This document shows, piece after piece, positions 1 to 8,371 of a stretch of 64,000 bases of DNA (position 1 is the stretch's first letter; each line of letters opens with the position of its first letter). Origin of the DNA: Variovorax sp. OV329 (GTDB taxonomy: Bacteria > Pseudomonadota > Gammaproteobacteria > Burkholderiales > Burkholderiaceae_C); contig NZ_FOUG01000010.1 of NCBI RefSeq assembly GCF_900114785.1, positions 1-64,000 of the forward strand, given 5' to 3'. Both the position numbers and the translations under genes were made by a program. The notes under the pieces were generated by a model, which did not search any database, was not told where the DNA came from, and was given only the letters and a program-made list of their open reading frames with translations.

Positions 1-180
1 GACTACCTGTTCAACATCCCGCAGGACGAGCGCGAACGCGCCAACCTGGGCAGGAAGGAGCCGCAGCGCCTGGACGCGATGCGCGCGGCCTGGGAAGCCT
101 GGAACGGCACCATGCCGCCCATCCCGGAAGACGCGACCGTGAGCCTTGGTTACTCCGTCAAGGACATGCCACAGCGCTGA
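1..180 (+). CDS. Sulfatase (arylsulfatase-type), C-terminal fragment
   Basis: The window opens inside this gene; 59 codons and the TGA at 178-180 remain. The visible stretch DYLFNIPQDERERANLG resembles the C-terminal signature of type I sulfatases, where a 'YDL..DP.E..NLA' segment is followed by a helix rich in Arg, Leu and Ala and then a short hydrophobic-to-basic tail. The metal site and the formylglycine Cys/Ser lie upstream of the window, so substrate and activity cannot be judged. The next gene runs in the opposite orientation and ends 7 bp away, so this gene closes its transcription unit. The assignment rests on a short tail only; another alkaline-phosphatase-fold hydrolase is possible. 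Confidence 0.6.
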   Translation, partial: DYLFNIPQDERERANLGRKEPQRLDAMRAAWEAWNGTMPPIPEDATVSLGYSVKDMPQR

Positions 181-187
181 GCCCCGC

Positions 188-748
188 TCAGCTCACCGAT
201 TCCCAGAGCCCCGGGTAGCGGGTGACGAAACCCTCATCGCCCACCTTGAGCGTTTCCTTGTATTCGAAGCGCGGCGACTCGTAGGCGTACTCGCCGTCGC
301 CTTGCCGCGTGTAGCGTTGCGCCACCGCCGCCAGGGAATCGCCGTCCAGGTCCATCCAGGCCACGGGCACGTCGGCGGCCTCGCCCTTCTTGAGGTTCAG
401 GCGGCGCAACTGCACCAGGTTGGTGGCCGGGGTGAAGCCCAGGTCGAGGTCGATGCAATGGCCCATCTCCGGCACCACTTCGTCGTTGAGCGTCCAGTCG
501 CCGCGCGCATTGCGGGCGATGGCGAAGTCGACCTGGCCCGACCCCACCCAACCGCGCACGCGGCCCCATTTGGTGTGCCAGGCCTTGTCGCAGTACACCC
601 GGTAGTCCAGGCGTGCCGGGCGGCCGTCGGTGTGCTGGAAGACAGCCGCACCGTCGAGCTGCCAGGATTCACCATGCCGCTCCAGCCGGCAGGCGTCGTG
701 CCCCGGCGCATCGAGCCGGCGCCAGAAGATCGTGGCGATGGTCTGCAT
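188..748 (-). CDS. Putative glycolipid-binding domain protein (DUF1089-like)
   Basis: The protein is 186 residues, starting at ATG 748. It opens MQTIATIFWRRLDAPGHDAC and contains segments such as RVYCDKAWHTKWGRVRGWVG and DVPVAWMDLDGDSLAAVAQ, which I recognise from the putative glycolipid-binding family (PF06475), a beta-rich cytoplasmic fold. No signal peptide or membrane segment is seen. It stands alone, convergent with the upstream sulfatase and divergent from dinB. No strong SD precedes the ATG. The family name comes from structural resemblance; no reaction is established, so the cellular role is unknown. Confidence 0.68.
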   Translation of the reverse strand: MQTIATIFWRRLDAPGHDACRLERHGESWQLDGAAVFQHTDGRPARLDYRVYCDKAWHTKWGRVRGWVGSGQVDFAIARNARGDWTLNDEVVPEMGHCIDLDLGFTPATNLVQLRRLNLKKGEAADVPVAWMDLDGDSLAAVAQRYTRQGDGEYAYESPRFEYKETLKVGDEGFVTRYPGLWESVS

Positions 749-859
749 GATGGCGGCAATGATGGCATCGAAGCGCCCGGCGCACCAGTGGTCCTGCGGC
801 CAGGGGCGATGAACGGCGCGCCGGGCGGAAACGCCCCCAGCCTGCGAAAATCGAGGGTT

Positions 860-2104
860 GTGACCGAACCGATCCGCCGCATCGCCCACCTGGACATGGA
901 CGCCTTCTTCGCGTCCGTCGAGTTGCTGCGCTACCCGCAGCTCAAGGGCCTGCCGGTGGTGATCGGCGGCGCCAGGCGCCGCGTGGACGAAGCCATCCTG
1001 CGGCACCTGCCCGAGGGCGGCAGCCTCGCGGACGTCCCGGTGAACGCCTTTCCGCTGCTCAAGGACTACGTGGGCCGCGGCGTGATCACCACCGCCACCT
1101 ACCCGGCGCGCGTCTTCGGCGTGGGCTCGGCCATGGGCATGATGAAGGCGGCCAAGCTGTGCCCGCAGGCCATCGTGCTGCCGGTGGACTTCGACGAGGT
1201 GCGCCGCTTCTCGCGCCAGTTCAAGGGCATCATCCGCGACATCGCCCCGCTGATGGAGGACCGCGGCGTGGACGAGGTCTACATCGACTTCACCGAGGTG
1301 CCCGGCGGCCAGCGCGAAGGCGGGCGCGTGCTGGCGCGGCTGATCCAGAAATCCATCTTCGAGGCCACCGGCCTGACCTGCTCCATCGGCGTGGCGCCCA
1401 ACAAGCTCATCGCCAAGATGGCCAGCGAGTTCCAGAAGCCCAACGGCATCTCGGTGGTGTACGAGGACGACCTGCAGACGCGCATCTGGCCCCTGCCCTG
1501 CCGCAAGGTCAACGGCATCGGCCCCAAGGCGGACGAGAAGCTCAAGCGCCTGGGCATCGAGACCATGGGCCAGCTGGCCGCCTGCGAGCGCGACTGGCTC
1601 ATTGCCAACTTCGGCAAGTCCTCCGGCGCCTGGATGCACGAGGTGGCCTGGGGCCGCGACGACCGCCCGGTGGTGACCGAGAGCGAGCCGGTCTCGATGA
1701 GCCGCGAGACCACCTTCGAGCGCGACCTGCACGCGGTGCGCGACCGCGCCGAGCTGGGCGCCATCTTCACCCACCTGTGCGAGAAGGTGGCCGAAGATTT
1801 GCAGCGCAAGGGCTACGTGGGCAAGACCATCGGCATCAAGCTGCGCTACGACGACTTCAAGATCGCCACGCGCGACCAGACGGTGGCCAGCTTCACCGCC
1901 GACGGCAGGCTGATCCGCCAGACCGCCGGCCAGTGCCTCAAGCGCGTACCGCTGGAGCGGCCGCTGCGCCTGCTGGGCGTGCGCGTGGGCACGCTGGCCA
2001 GGGCCGACAGCCCCGAGGCCACCACGCCGCCCGTGGAGCGCCCGGCGGGCCGCGTTGCGCGTGCCAGGGCCGAGGTGCAGAACGCCTCCGGCTCGCTGTT
2101 CTAG
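860..2104 (+). CDS. dinB: DNA polymerase IV (Y-family translesion polymerase)
   Basis: This is a 414-residue Y-family polymerase for error-prone bypass of template lesions. The N-terminal HLDMDAFFASVE carries the first catalytic Asp (D12). The second metal motif GVDEVYIDFTE supplies D138 and E139, followed by a TCSIGVAPNKLIAKMAS palm segment, a helix-hairpin-helix thumb near KVNGIGPKADEKLKRLG, and the little-finger domain to the end. Residues about 40-70 form an insertion between the first beta strand and the ATYPARVFGV motif that is absent from E. coli DinB. I chose GTG 860 because it puts the catalytic Asp at the usual distance; an in-frame ATG at 809 with a GGGG-rich upstream is the alternative. 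No SOS-box was recognised upstream. Confidence 0.93.
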   Translation: MTEPIRRIAHLDMDAFFASVELLRYPQLKGLPVVIGGARRRVDEAILRHLPEGGSLADVPVNAFPLLKDYVGRGVITTATYPARVFGVGSAMGMMKAAKLCPQAIVLPVDFDEVRRFSRQFKGIIRDIAPLMEDRGVDEVYIDFTEVPGGQREGGRVLARLIQKSIFEATGLTCSIGVAPNKLIAKMASEFQKPNGISVVYEDDLQTRIWPLPCRKVNGIGPKADEKLKRLGIETMGQLAACERDWLIANFGKSSGAWMHEVAWGRDDRPVVTESEPVSMSRETTFERDLHAVRDRAELGAIFTHLCEKVAEDLQRKGYVGKTIGIKLRYDDFKIATRDQTVASFTADGRLIRQTAGQCLKRVPLERPLRLLGVRVGTLARADSPEATTPPVERPAGRVARARAEVQNASGSLF

Positions 2105-2117
2105 CGTCGCGCACGCC

Positions 2118-2798
2118 ATGCGCAACGCCCTGCGCGGCTTGTTGATCGTGCTGCTGGCGCCGCTGGCGGCGTTGCTTCTCTACTTCGCCATGGCCTGCCT
2201 GCTCATGGCCTGGCCCCTCAACCGCGATGCGCCGCGCGAACCCGCCGTGCTCCAGGCCTGGGTGCTGAGCAACGGCGTGCACACCGACCTGGTGCTGCCG
2301 CTGCGCGGCCACGGCATGGACTGGACGGCGCTGTTCCCGCCGGCGCATGCGCTCGCCGCGCCGCCGGATGCGCGCTACATCGCCATCGGCTGGGGCGACC
2401 GCGAGATCTACCTCTACACGCCGCAGTGGTCCGACCTCAGCGCGCGCCACGCATTGCGCGCCGCGATGGGCCGCAACGGCGCGCTGCTGCATGTGAGCCA
2501 CCTGCGCGAGGCGGACCTGGCCCAAGGCAAGGCCTACCGCCTGCCGCTGTCGCAGGCGCAGTACGAGCGGCTGGTGGCCCACGTGCGCGCCAGCCTGCCG
2601 CAGGGCAAAGCACGGCCGGTGCCGGGCGCGCACTATGCGCGCAACGACGCCTTCTACGAAGCGCTGGGCAGCGCGAACCTCTTTCGCACCTGCAACAGCT
2701 GGACCGGCGAAGGGCTGCGCGCGGCCGGCGTGACGGTGGGCCGCTGGACGCCCTTCGACTTCACCGTCACTGCGCACCTGGCGCAAGAGAAGCCCTGA
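2118..2798 (+). CDS. DUF2459 / TIGR02117 family membrane-anchored protein
   Basis: The protein has 226 residues. An N-terminal hydrophobic segment (about residues 5-30) would act as an uncleaved anchor or signal. The body has the features I associate with the TIGR02117 / DUF2459 family: AWVLSNGVHTDLVLPL near the start, IAIGWGDREIYLYTPQW in the middle, and FRTCNSWTGEGLRAAGV near the end. His, Asp and Cys residues are strongly placed (HTD, TCNSW), as in a papain-like hydrolase fold, but no activity is known to me. ATG 2118 lies 13 bp after dinB, so co-transcription with dinB is likely. Its stop is separated from the convergent permease-family gene by only 3 bp. Confidence 0.72.
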   Translation: MRNALRGLLIVLLAPLAALLLYFAMACLLMAWPLNRDAPREPAVLQAWVLSNGVHTDLVLPLRGHGMDWTALFPPAHALAAPPDARYIAIGWGDREIYLYTPQWSDLSARHALRAAMGRNGALLHVSHLREADLAQGKAYRLPLSQAQYERLVAHVRASLPQGKARPVPGAHYARNDAFYEALGSANLFRTCNSWTGEGLRAAGVTVGRWTPFDFTVTAHLAQEKP

Positions 2799-2801
2799 GG
2801 C

Positions 2802-3878
2802 TTACTTCAGCGGCGGGACGCCCGCCTGCCACTGCGTCCAGTTCGTGGTGATGTGGTCCACCACGCGGGTGCCGACCAGCGCGATGTTCTCCACCGTCTC
2901 GGCAAAGCCGCCGGCCGTCTCGCCGGGGGCCGGGTCCAGGTGCTGCAGCGTGGTCTCGCGCGGGTTGCCCTGGTCGAAGTTGACGGCGCCACGCAGGCTC
3001 ATCACGCGGTCGGTGCCATGGGTGCGCTTGATCACCAGCGTGATGGCCGCGGCTTCCATCTCGGTGATGACGTAGTCGTCGGCGCCGTAGAGCTTGGCGA
3101 TGTACTGCGCCTGGTTGGACATGCCCGGGCCGTGGAAGAAGGTGTCGCCGGTCATGTGCGTGCCGGTTCCCACGAAGGGCGCGCGGCGCGCCGCGGCCTG
3201 CGGGTAGCGCTGGCGGTACTTGCGGGCCGAGTCCGAATCCTTCAGCGGCGTGTCGGCCCTCAGCTTCATGGCCCAGCCCACCAGGTCCGGGTTGAGCTTG
3301 AATCGGCGGTAGTCCTCGTAGCCCTTGCGCGGCATGAAGGTCGGCTCGCCCGCCTTGTTCTCTTCCGGCGCCCAGCGGTGGCCCAGGTCGTAGTCCACCA
3401 GCCAGGTAGCCCAGCTCACTTCGCCGATGGTGCCGCGCGCGGGCGGCGTGCCGGCCACGCCGGAGATCACGTAGTAGGCCTTGGAAAAGTCGAAGGCCGG
3501 GTTCAGCAGGATGGCCTGCATCGAGGACGAGGAGTTGACCTTGCCCATGCCCAGCACCGAGCCGCACACGCCGTCGGCATTGCAATACACCGGACCCAGC
3601 GCGCCGGGCACGGCGATGGGCGTGGCGCCCTTCCAGTAGCGCTCGTACCAGTGCTGGAACTCGCCGGCGCGGTCGCCGGTGTTCTGGCCGATTTCGAACA
3701 TGGCGGCGACGAAGACCTTGACCTGCACCGGTGCTGCCTTGGCAGCGGTCGGCGTGGTGGTGGAAGAAGCTGTAGCGCCGGTGCCGGGCGTGGCACAGCC
3801 GGCGAGGGCTGCGGCGAGGGCAATGGCGACAGCGCCGCAGGCGGCGCGGCCATGGAAACGGAAGGATGGAATGTTCAT
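2802..3878 (-). CDS. Purine nucleoside permease-family lipoprotein (NUP)
   Basis: The 358-residue product begins with a lipoprotein signal peptide ending in LAAALAGC (lipobox, Cys about residue 28), followed by a Thr/Ala-rich linker. The mature part matches the purine nucleoside permease family (PF06516), related to nucleoside phosphorylases: VFVAAMFEIGQNTGDRAGEF, the GMGKVNSSSSMQAILLNP segment, and GTGTHMTGDTFFHGPGMSNQ. The family name derives from a fungal nucleoside permease, but the lipobox suggests a periplasmic or outer-membrane-anchored protein here, so transport, binding or phosphorolysis are all open. It is transcribed leftward, convergent with the DUF2459 gene. Confidence 0.85.
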   Translation of the reverse strand: MNIPSFRFHGRAACGAVAIALAAALAGCATPGTGATASSTTTPTAAKAAPVQVKVFVAAMFEIGQNTGDRAGEFQHWYERYWKGATPIAVPGALGPVYCNADGVCGSVLGMGKVNSSSSMQAILLNPAFDFSKAYYVISGVAGTPPARGTIGEVSWATWLVDYDLGHRWAPEENKAGEPTFMPRKGYEDYRRFKLNPDLVGWAMKLRADTPLKDSDSARKYRQRYPQAAARRAPFVGTGTHMTGDTFFHGPGMSNQAQYIAKLYGADDYVITEMEAAAITLVIKRTHGTDRVMSLRGAVNFDQGNPRETTLQHLDPAPGETAGGFAETVENIALVGTRVVDHITTNWTQWQAGVPPLK

Positions 3879-3947
3879 GGGGGACTCGTTGCAAGAACCA
3901 AGCCCCCGATTCTCACCCCTTGCGCGCCGGCGGCGCCGTGCGCACCC

Positions 3948-4655
3948 TCAGTCTGCGCCCAGGCGGATGCGAACCGTGCTGTCGTCGCCCACCGAGATCT
4001 CGTAGCCCAGGTCGTCGGCGAGGCCCTGCAGCGCCACTGCGTCGATGGCCAGGGCCCGTGGCGCGCGGTGCACGACGGCCGCCTCGGACATGGCGTTTCC
4101 GTTGAGCTCGCCGTGCGGGGCCGGCCCCATGCGAAGCAGCAGGCCGTCCTCGGCTTCCGGCGCGATGCTGATCACGGTAGGTTCTTCCGGGCTCGCGTCG
4201 TGCAGGTAGTTGAGGCCGCACAGCAGCAGGTAGCGCAGCGCCGCGGCGCGCGGCCAACGCGGCTCATCATCGGCCGTGGGCTGCTCCAACTCGGGCGCGA
4301 CATCCAGTTGCACACCCTGAAGGCTGAAGGCCGGACGCAGCAGCGACACGCACAGCTGCACCAGGGCCGAACGCGCAATGCCCTCGTCGGAGGTGGCGAG
4401 CTCCCAGTTGCGCAGCAGGCGCACGCCTTCGATGAGTTCGCCGATCTGCGACTCGATCAATGCCACGCGCTCGCTGCAGGCCTGGGCGTCGATGTGGGGC
4501 GACTCCACCTGGCGCTTGAGCATCAGCATGCCCATGCGCATGACGGACACCGGCCCCACCATGTCATGGCGGAGCGCGGGGAGCACGCGGGTGAGCAGTT
4601 CGTGTCGAACGCCTGCCGCGATCCAGCTGCGGGCGGCGGGCGAGGCCTTCATCAT
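3948..4655 (-). CDS. Degenerate histidine-kinase-like protein
   Basis: The protein has 235 residues starting at one of two adjacent ATGs (4655 or 4652). Residues about 25-75 look like a dimerisation/phosphoacceptor (DHp) helical hairpin: PALRHDMVGPVSVMRMGML resembles an H-box with H30 as candidate phosphoacceptor. The second half (about 130-235) has the length and pattern of an HATPase domain (a helix before LRYLLLCGLNYLHDA, then beta strands) but no clear N-box Asn or glycine-rich G1/G2 boxes. I therefore read it as a pseudo-kinase or histidine phosphotransferase. No membrane segment or sensor domain is seen. No partner response regulator lies nearby. Catalytic status is inference. Confidence 0.5.
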   Translation of the reverse strand: MMKASPAARSWIAAGVRHELLTRVLPALRHDMVGPVSVMRMGMLMLKRQVESPHIDAQACSERVALIESQIGELIEGVRLLRNWELATSDEGIARSALVQLCVSLLRPAFSLQGVQLDVAPELEQPTADDEPRWPRAAALRYLLLCGLNYLHDASPEEPTVISIAPEAEDGLLLRMGPAPHGELNGNAMSEAAVVHRAPRALAIDAVALQGLADDLGYEISVGDDSTVRIRLGAD

Positions 4656-4707
4656 CCGGGCAGTATCGATGGACGGGCTGGGGCGGCGTGTAGGAACACG
4701 TCGACAG

Positions 4708-5565
4708 CTACTGTCGAGCCGTCCGGACGTTGGCCGGCAGCGCCTGCGGCCAGCTGGCGCGGAAGGGATTGATGTCCAGCCCGCCGCGGCGCGTGTAGCG
4801 CGCATACACCGCCAGCTTGGTGGGGCGGCAGCGCTGCCAGATGTCGGTGAAGATGCGCTCGGCGCATGGCTCGTGGAATTCGTTGTGCTGGCGGTAGCTC
4901 ACGATGTACTGCAGCAGCCCGGCCTGGTCGATCTGCGGGCCGCTGTAGCGGATCTGCACGCTGCCCCAGTCCGGCTGGCCGGTGACCAGGCAGTTGCTCT
5001 TGAGCAGGCGGCTGGTGAGCGTCTCGGTGACCGGGATTTCATCGAAGGCGGCGCTGAGCAGATCGGGCGCGGGCTGGTAGCGGGTGCACTCCAGGTCCAG
5101 CCGGTCCAGGTCGACGCCATCCATCTCGTGCACCTGCTCGCGGTCGAACATCTCCGGCGCCAGCAGCTTCACGCCCACGCGGCCGCTGCGCTCGCTGCCA
5201 CGCCACACTGCTTCGCTCAGGTCGTCCGCCAGCCGCTCGCGCACGGCGGCCGCATCGGGAAACACGCTGCTGTTGAAGCTGTTGAGGTAGAGCTTGAAGG
5301 ACTTGCTCTCGATGATGTTGGCCGTCTCGCACGGAATGGTGAAGTGCGCGATGGCCAACTGCGGCTTGCCGCGCGCGTTCAGCCAGCTCAGCTCGAAGGC
5401 GGTCCACAAGTCGGCGCCGAAGAAGGGCAGCGCACTCTCCTGGATGCCCATGGTGGCGCGCTGCGTCTCGCGGGCGATGGGAAAGAGCTGCGTGGGGTCG
5501 TATTGGTCGACGTAGGCCGAGGCACGGCCCAGCTGCGACTGCTCGGGGGTGTTGGAAAGGGTCAT
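4708..5565 (-). CDS. queF: NADPH-dependent 7-cyano-7-deazaguanine reductase (long-form QueF)
   Basis: QueF reduces preQ0 to preQ1 in queuosine tRNA modification. The 285-residue length fits the long, E. coli-like form with two tandem T-fold halves. The first half carries [13 protein letters not shown] (about 86-98), the substrate and NADPH-binding signature. The second half has [13 protein letters not shown], where C192 and D199 correspond to the catalytic Cys and Asp. Its ATG overlaps the stop of the upstream alpha/beta hydrolase by 4 bp, so it is probably translationally coupled as the last gene of the yaaA-hydroxylase-hydrolase-queF run. No other queuosine gene is in the window. Confidence 0.96.
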   Translation of the reverse strand: MTLSNTPEQSQLGRASAYVDQYDPTQLFPIARETQRATMGIQESALPFFGADLWTAFELSWLNARGKPQLAIAHFTIPCETANIIESKSFKLYLNSFNSSVFPDAAAVRERLADDLSEAVWRGSERSGRVGVKLLAPEMFDREQVHEMDGVDLDRLDLECTRYQPAPDLLSAAFDEIPVTETLTSRLLKSNCLVTGQPDWGSVQIRYSGPQIDQAGLLQYIVSYRQHNEFHEPCAERIFTDIWQRCRPTKLAVYARYTRRGGLDINPFRASWPQALPANVRTARQ

Positions 5566-6467
5566 GGCGCGGTGTCCTTCGCAGGAACCGAAGCGAGGAA
5601 AGGGATGATGTGGGCCAGCAGCAGCCGGTTCACCGGCGGCGGGAAGTCGTGCCCCATGCCGGGAATGCTGAAGAAGCGCGCACCGGCGATGCGACGCGCG
5701 GTGTCGCGGCCGGCCGCGATGGGCACCAGCCGGTCGGCCTCGCCATGCAGCACCAGCGTCGGGCAGCGGATGCGGCCCAGCTCGTCGGGACGGCGGCCGG
5801 TGTCGGCGCCGATGGCCAGCATCTGGCGCAACAGGCCTGCCGGGCGGTAGGCACGGCGCATGGCGAAGGTGACGCGTTCGCGCAGGTCCTGCTCGTCGCA
5901 GGGATAGGCCGGGCTCTCGATGAGCCGGATGAAGCCCAGGCTGTAGGCCACCAGCGCCTCTTCGCTGCGCCCCGGCGGACGCCGGAACAGGCCCGCCGCC
6001 ACCTTCGGGTCGGGTCCGGGCAGGCCGCGCGCGCCGCTGGAACTCATGATGCTGGTGAGGGAGAGCACCCGCTGCGGCGCGCTGGAAGCCACGCGCTGCG
6101 CGATCATGCCGCCCATCGAAGCGCCGACGACGTGCGCCTGCTCGATGCCCAGCGCGTCGAGCACGCCCAGCGAATCATTGGCCATGTCCTGCAGCGTGTA
6201 GGGCGAGCGCACTGGCAGGCCCAGCCGCGCGCGCACCGACTGCCACACGAAGTTGTGTCGCGGCGCATGGTCGAAGCCTTCGGACAGGCCGATGTCGCGG
6301 TTGTCGTGGCGGATCACGCGGAACCCTGCGTCCACCAGCGGCTGCACGAAGTCCCGCGGCCAGCCGATCAGTTGCATGCCCAGGCCCATGATGAGCAGCA
6401 CCACCGGCCCGTCCTGCGGGCCCTGGTCGTCCACCTCGATCTCGATGCCGTTGGCGCGGACCTTCAT
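5562..6467 (-). CDS. Alpha/beta hydrolase
   Basis: This 301-residue protein shows the standard alpha/beta hydrolase order. The oxyanion region [17 protein letters not shown] comes first, then [12 protein letters not shown], then the nucleophile elbow [12 protein letters not shown] with Ser as the likely nucleophile. A lid region follows, then the acid strand [15 protein letters not shown], and a C-terminal His in [10 protein letters not shown]. It has no signal peptide. ATG 6467 sits 2 bp downstream of the stop of the hydroxylase gene, and its own TGA overlaps queF. Substrate cannot be predicted. Its place in a run with queF and yaaA seems positional rather than functional. Confidence 0.88.
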   Translation of the reverse strand: MKVRANGIEIEVDDQGPQDGPVVLLIMGLGMQLIGWPRDFVQPLVDAGFRVIRHDNRDIGLSEGFDHAPRHNFVWQSVRARLGLPVRSPYTLQDMANDSLGVLDALGIEQAHVVGASMGGMIAQRVASSAPQRVLSLTSIMSSSGARGLPGPDPKVAAGLFRRPPGRSEEALVAYSLGFIRLIESPAYPCDEQDLRERVTFAMRRAYRPAGLLRQMLAIGADTGRRPDELGRIRCPTLVLHGEADRLVPIAAGRDTARRIAGARFFSIPGMGHDFPPPVNRLLLAHIIPFLASVPAKDTAP

Positions 6468-6469
6468 GC

Positions 6470-7342
6470 TCAGTTGAACTCCCGCTCGCGCAGCCACTTG
6501 GTGGCCACCCATTTCTCTCCCGCGAGCACCGGCGCGCCCCCGTGCAGGGTGCGGGTGGCCGGATCGGGCCGTTCGTAGCTGAAGAAGACGCCGGTGCCCC
6601 GGCAGGGCGCCACTTCCAGGCCGACATCGGGGAAGGTGGTGCCGCCGCCCTGCGCCGGCGCCTGCAGGTAGATCACCAGCGTGGCCAGGCGCTGGCCGCC
6701 GCGGCGCAGGATGGTGGGCGTGCCCGGCTCGGCGGGGTCGAAGTAGTCGTAGTGCGGGCGGTACTGCGCGCCCGGCGCATAGCGCAGGATCTGCAGGCCC
6801 TCGCCGTATTCCACCGGCCAGTTCAGCAGCCGGGCGATGCGCGCCTCGATGCGCTGCACCACCGCGTTCTCGCCGCGGGTGAAGAACATGCCGTCGCTGG
6901 TGCGGTCGACGTTGAGCGCTTCACCGCCGGTCTTGGTCTCCACCGTGAGCGAGCGCGCCAGGCGCTCGCGCGCGCCGTCGATGAGGGCATCGCACTCCTC
7001 GTCCGACAGCAGGTCGCCGAAGACCACCACCCGCGGATGACGCATGGTGAGCTGCACCCGCACCTGGCGGTCGCCCGCATCGATCAGCGTGGGGGCGCCT
7101 TCCATTGCCGGGCCCGGCATGGCGGTGGTCGGCTGCGACGGTCGACCTGCTGGCATCGCGGTCTCGGCAAGCACCTCTGTACCGAGCGCCGCGTCGATGG
7201 CGTCCGGCATCCAGCCGGCCTCGCGCATGGAGCTGCGCAAGGCGGCAACGGTGTGGCCGGCGGCGAGTTGCTCGTCCACCCAGCGGCGCAGGTCGTCGCT
7301 GATCGGCTGGCGGGAGTAGGAGGCTTGCTGCTGGTCGGTCAT
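6470..7342 (-). CDS. 2OG-Fe(II) oxygenase, prolyl 4-hydroxylase-like
   Basis: The 290-residue protein has two parts. Residues 1-55 form a short helical domain ([16 protein letters not shown] and following) resembling a UBA-like or winged helical module. Residues about 100-290 are a prolyl 4-hydroxylase double-stranded beta-helix: the iron ligands are H197 and D199 (PHYDYFDP) and H267 (TLHGGAPV), with K277 binding 2-oxoglutarate. It begins inside the yaaA stop codon region (ATGA overlap at 7339-7342), so the two are translationally coupled. Bacterial members hydroxylate prolyl residues or other peptide targets; the substrate here is unknown. Upstream coupling to yaaA (iron/peroxide stress) might reflect iron-related regulation, which is only inference. 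Confidence 0.88.
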   Translation of the reverse strand: MTDQQQASYSRQPISDDLRRWVDEQLAAGHTVAALRSSMREAGWMPDAIDAALGTEVLAETAMPAGRPSQPTTAMPGPAMEGAPTLIDAGDRQVRVQLTMRHPRVVVFGDLLSDEECDALIDGARERLARSLTVETKTGGEALNVDRTSDGMFFTRGENAVVQRIEARIARLLNWPVEYGEGLQILRYAPGAQYRPHYDYFDPAEPGTPTILRRGGQRLATLVIYLQAPAQGGGTTFPDVGLEVAPCRGTGVFFSYERPDPATRTLHGGAPVLAGEKWVATKWLREREFN

Positions 7343-8145
7343 GGGCTTTTCCTGCGGAACACCATGCGGTCGGGACGGGAGGCGGCGGCAACGAAAGCAT
7401 AGCCTTCGAGGTCGAATCGCTCCAGCGCCTGCGGCGTGGCCGCGCGGTGCAGCACGGCCCAGCGCGCCATCAGGCCGCGGGCGCGCTTGGCGAAGAAGCT
7501 GATGATCTTGTACTGCCCGCCGCCGGCCTTGCCGGGCTGGGGCTTCCATTCCTCGAACACGCACTCGACCACGCGGGCCTTGAGCGCCTTCAGGTCCACC
7601 GCGCGAAAGTATTCCTGCGAGGCCAGGTTGATCACCACCGGCGTGGCATCGGCCGCAGCACGCGTGTTGAGGTAGGCCGAGATGCGCTTGCCCCAGAAGG
7701 CGTAGAGGTCCTTGCCCTTGGGGTTGGCCAGCTGCGTGCCCATTTCCAGGCGGTAGGGCTGCAGGCGGTCCAGCGGGCGCAGCACGCCATAGAGGCCGCT
7801 GAGGATCACCACGTGCTGCTGCGCCCAATCCAGCTGTTCGGGGCTGAGCGACTTCGCGTCCAGCCCGCCGTACACGTCGCCGTCGAAGGCCAGCGCCGCC
7901 TGGCGCGAGTTCTCGGGCGTGCTCCTGGCGCGCCAGTCGGCGTAGCGGCCGACGTTGAGCAGGGACAGCTTGTCCGACAGGTCCATCAGCTGCGAGATGT
8001 CCTGCGGCGACTTCTGGCGCAGGATGCGGATCAGTTCCACCGAGGGGCCGCGCGGGCTCTCGAAATGGGGCGTGGTGGCGGGAAGATCGGCGGGAATGTC
8101 GCTTTCGTAGTCGAGCGACTTGGCAGGAGACAGCAGGAAGAGCAT
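7339..8145 (-). CDS. yaaA: Peroxide stress protein YaaA (DUF328)
   Basis: The 268-residue product begins [16 protein letters not shown], the hallmark of the YaaA/UPF0246 family, and continues with [27 protein letters not shown] and [22 protein letters not shown], all family-typical. E. coli YaaA lowers intracellular free iron and protects DNA during peroxide stress; the fold is DNA-binding. It leads a leftward run with the hydroxylase, hydrolase and queF and is divergent from valS, with a 226-bp interval between the two starts. No OxyR-like site was recognised there by eye. Confidence 0.94.
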   Translation of the reverse strand: MLFLLSPAKSLDYESDIPADLPATTPHFESPRGPSVELIRILRQKSPQDISQLMDLSDKLSLLNVGRYADWRARSTPENSRQAALAFDGDVYGGLDAKSLSPEQLDWAQQHVVILSGLYGVLRPLDRLQPYRLEMGTQLANPKGKDLYAFWGKRISAYLNTRAAADATPVVINLASQEYFRAVDLKALKARVVECVFEEWKPQPGKAGGGQYKIISFFAKRARGLMARWAVLHRAATPQALERFDLEGYAFVAAASRPDRMVFRRKSP

Positions 8146-8371
8146 CGAGGGATTATCGGGTGACCCCTGCCGGCGAGCAGGCCGGCCGGGCAATCGCCCG
8201 GCACGGCACCGGCGCAAGTGGCCGCATCGCCTTAAAATCGATGGCTTTCCGGCCCTTGGGCCGCCCTGCGGCATCCTGCGGGATGTCCTTCCTGCCTGCA
8301 CCACCCCGGCGCCGCGAGGCCCGCCACGGGCGGCAGGCGACCGCTTCCCTACCCGCTTTCTGCCCCCTGCC

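Noticed and set aside
26-180. Possibility that the first 180 bases are intergenic
   Set aside because: Frame 1 is open from base 1 to a TGA at 178-180 and the translation resembles a sulfatase C terminus.
8185-8202. GCCGGGC-AATC-GCCCGGC hairpin in the yaaA-valS gap
   Set aside because: GC-rich stems of this size are expected by chance here; no T-run and no leader-peptide or T-box element was found.
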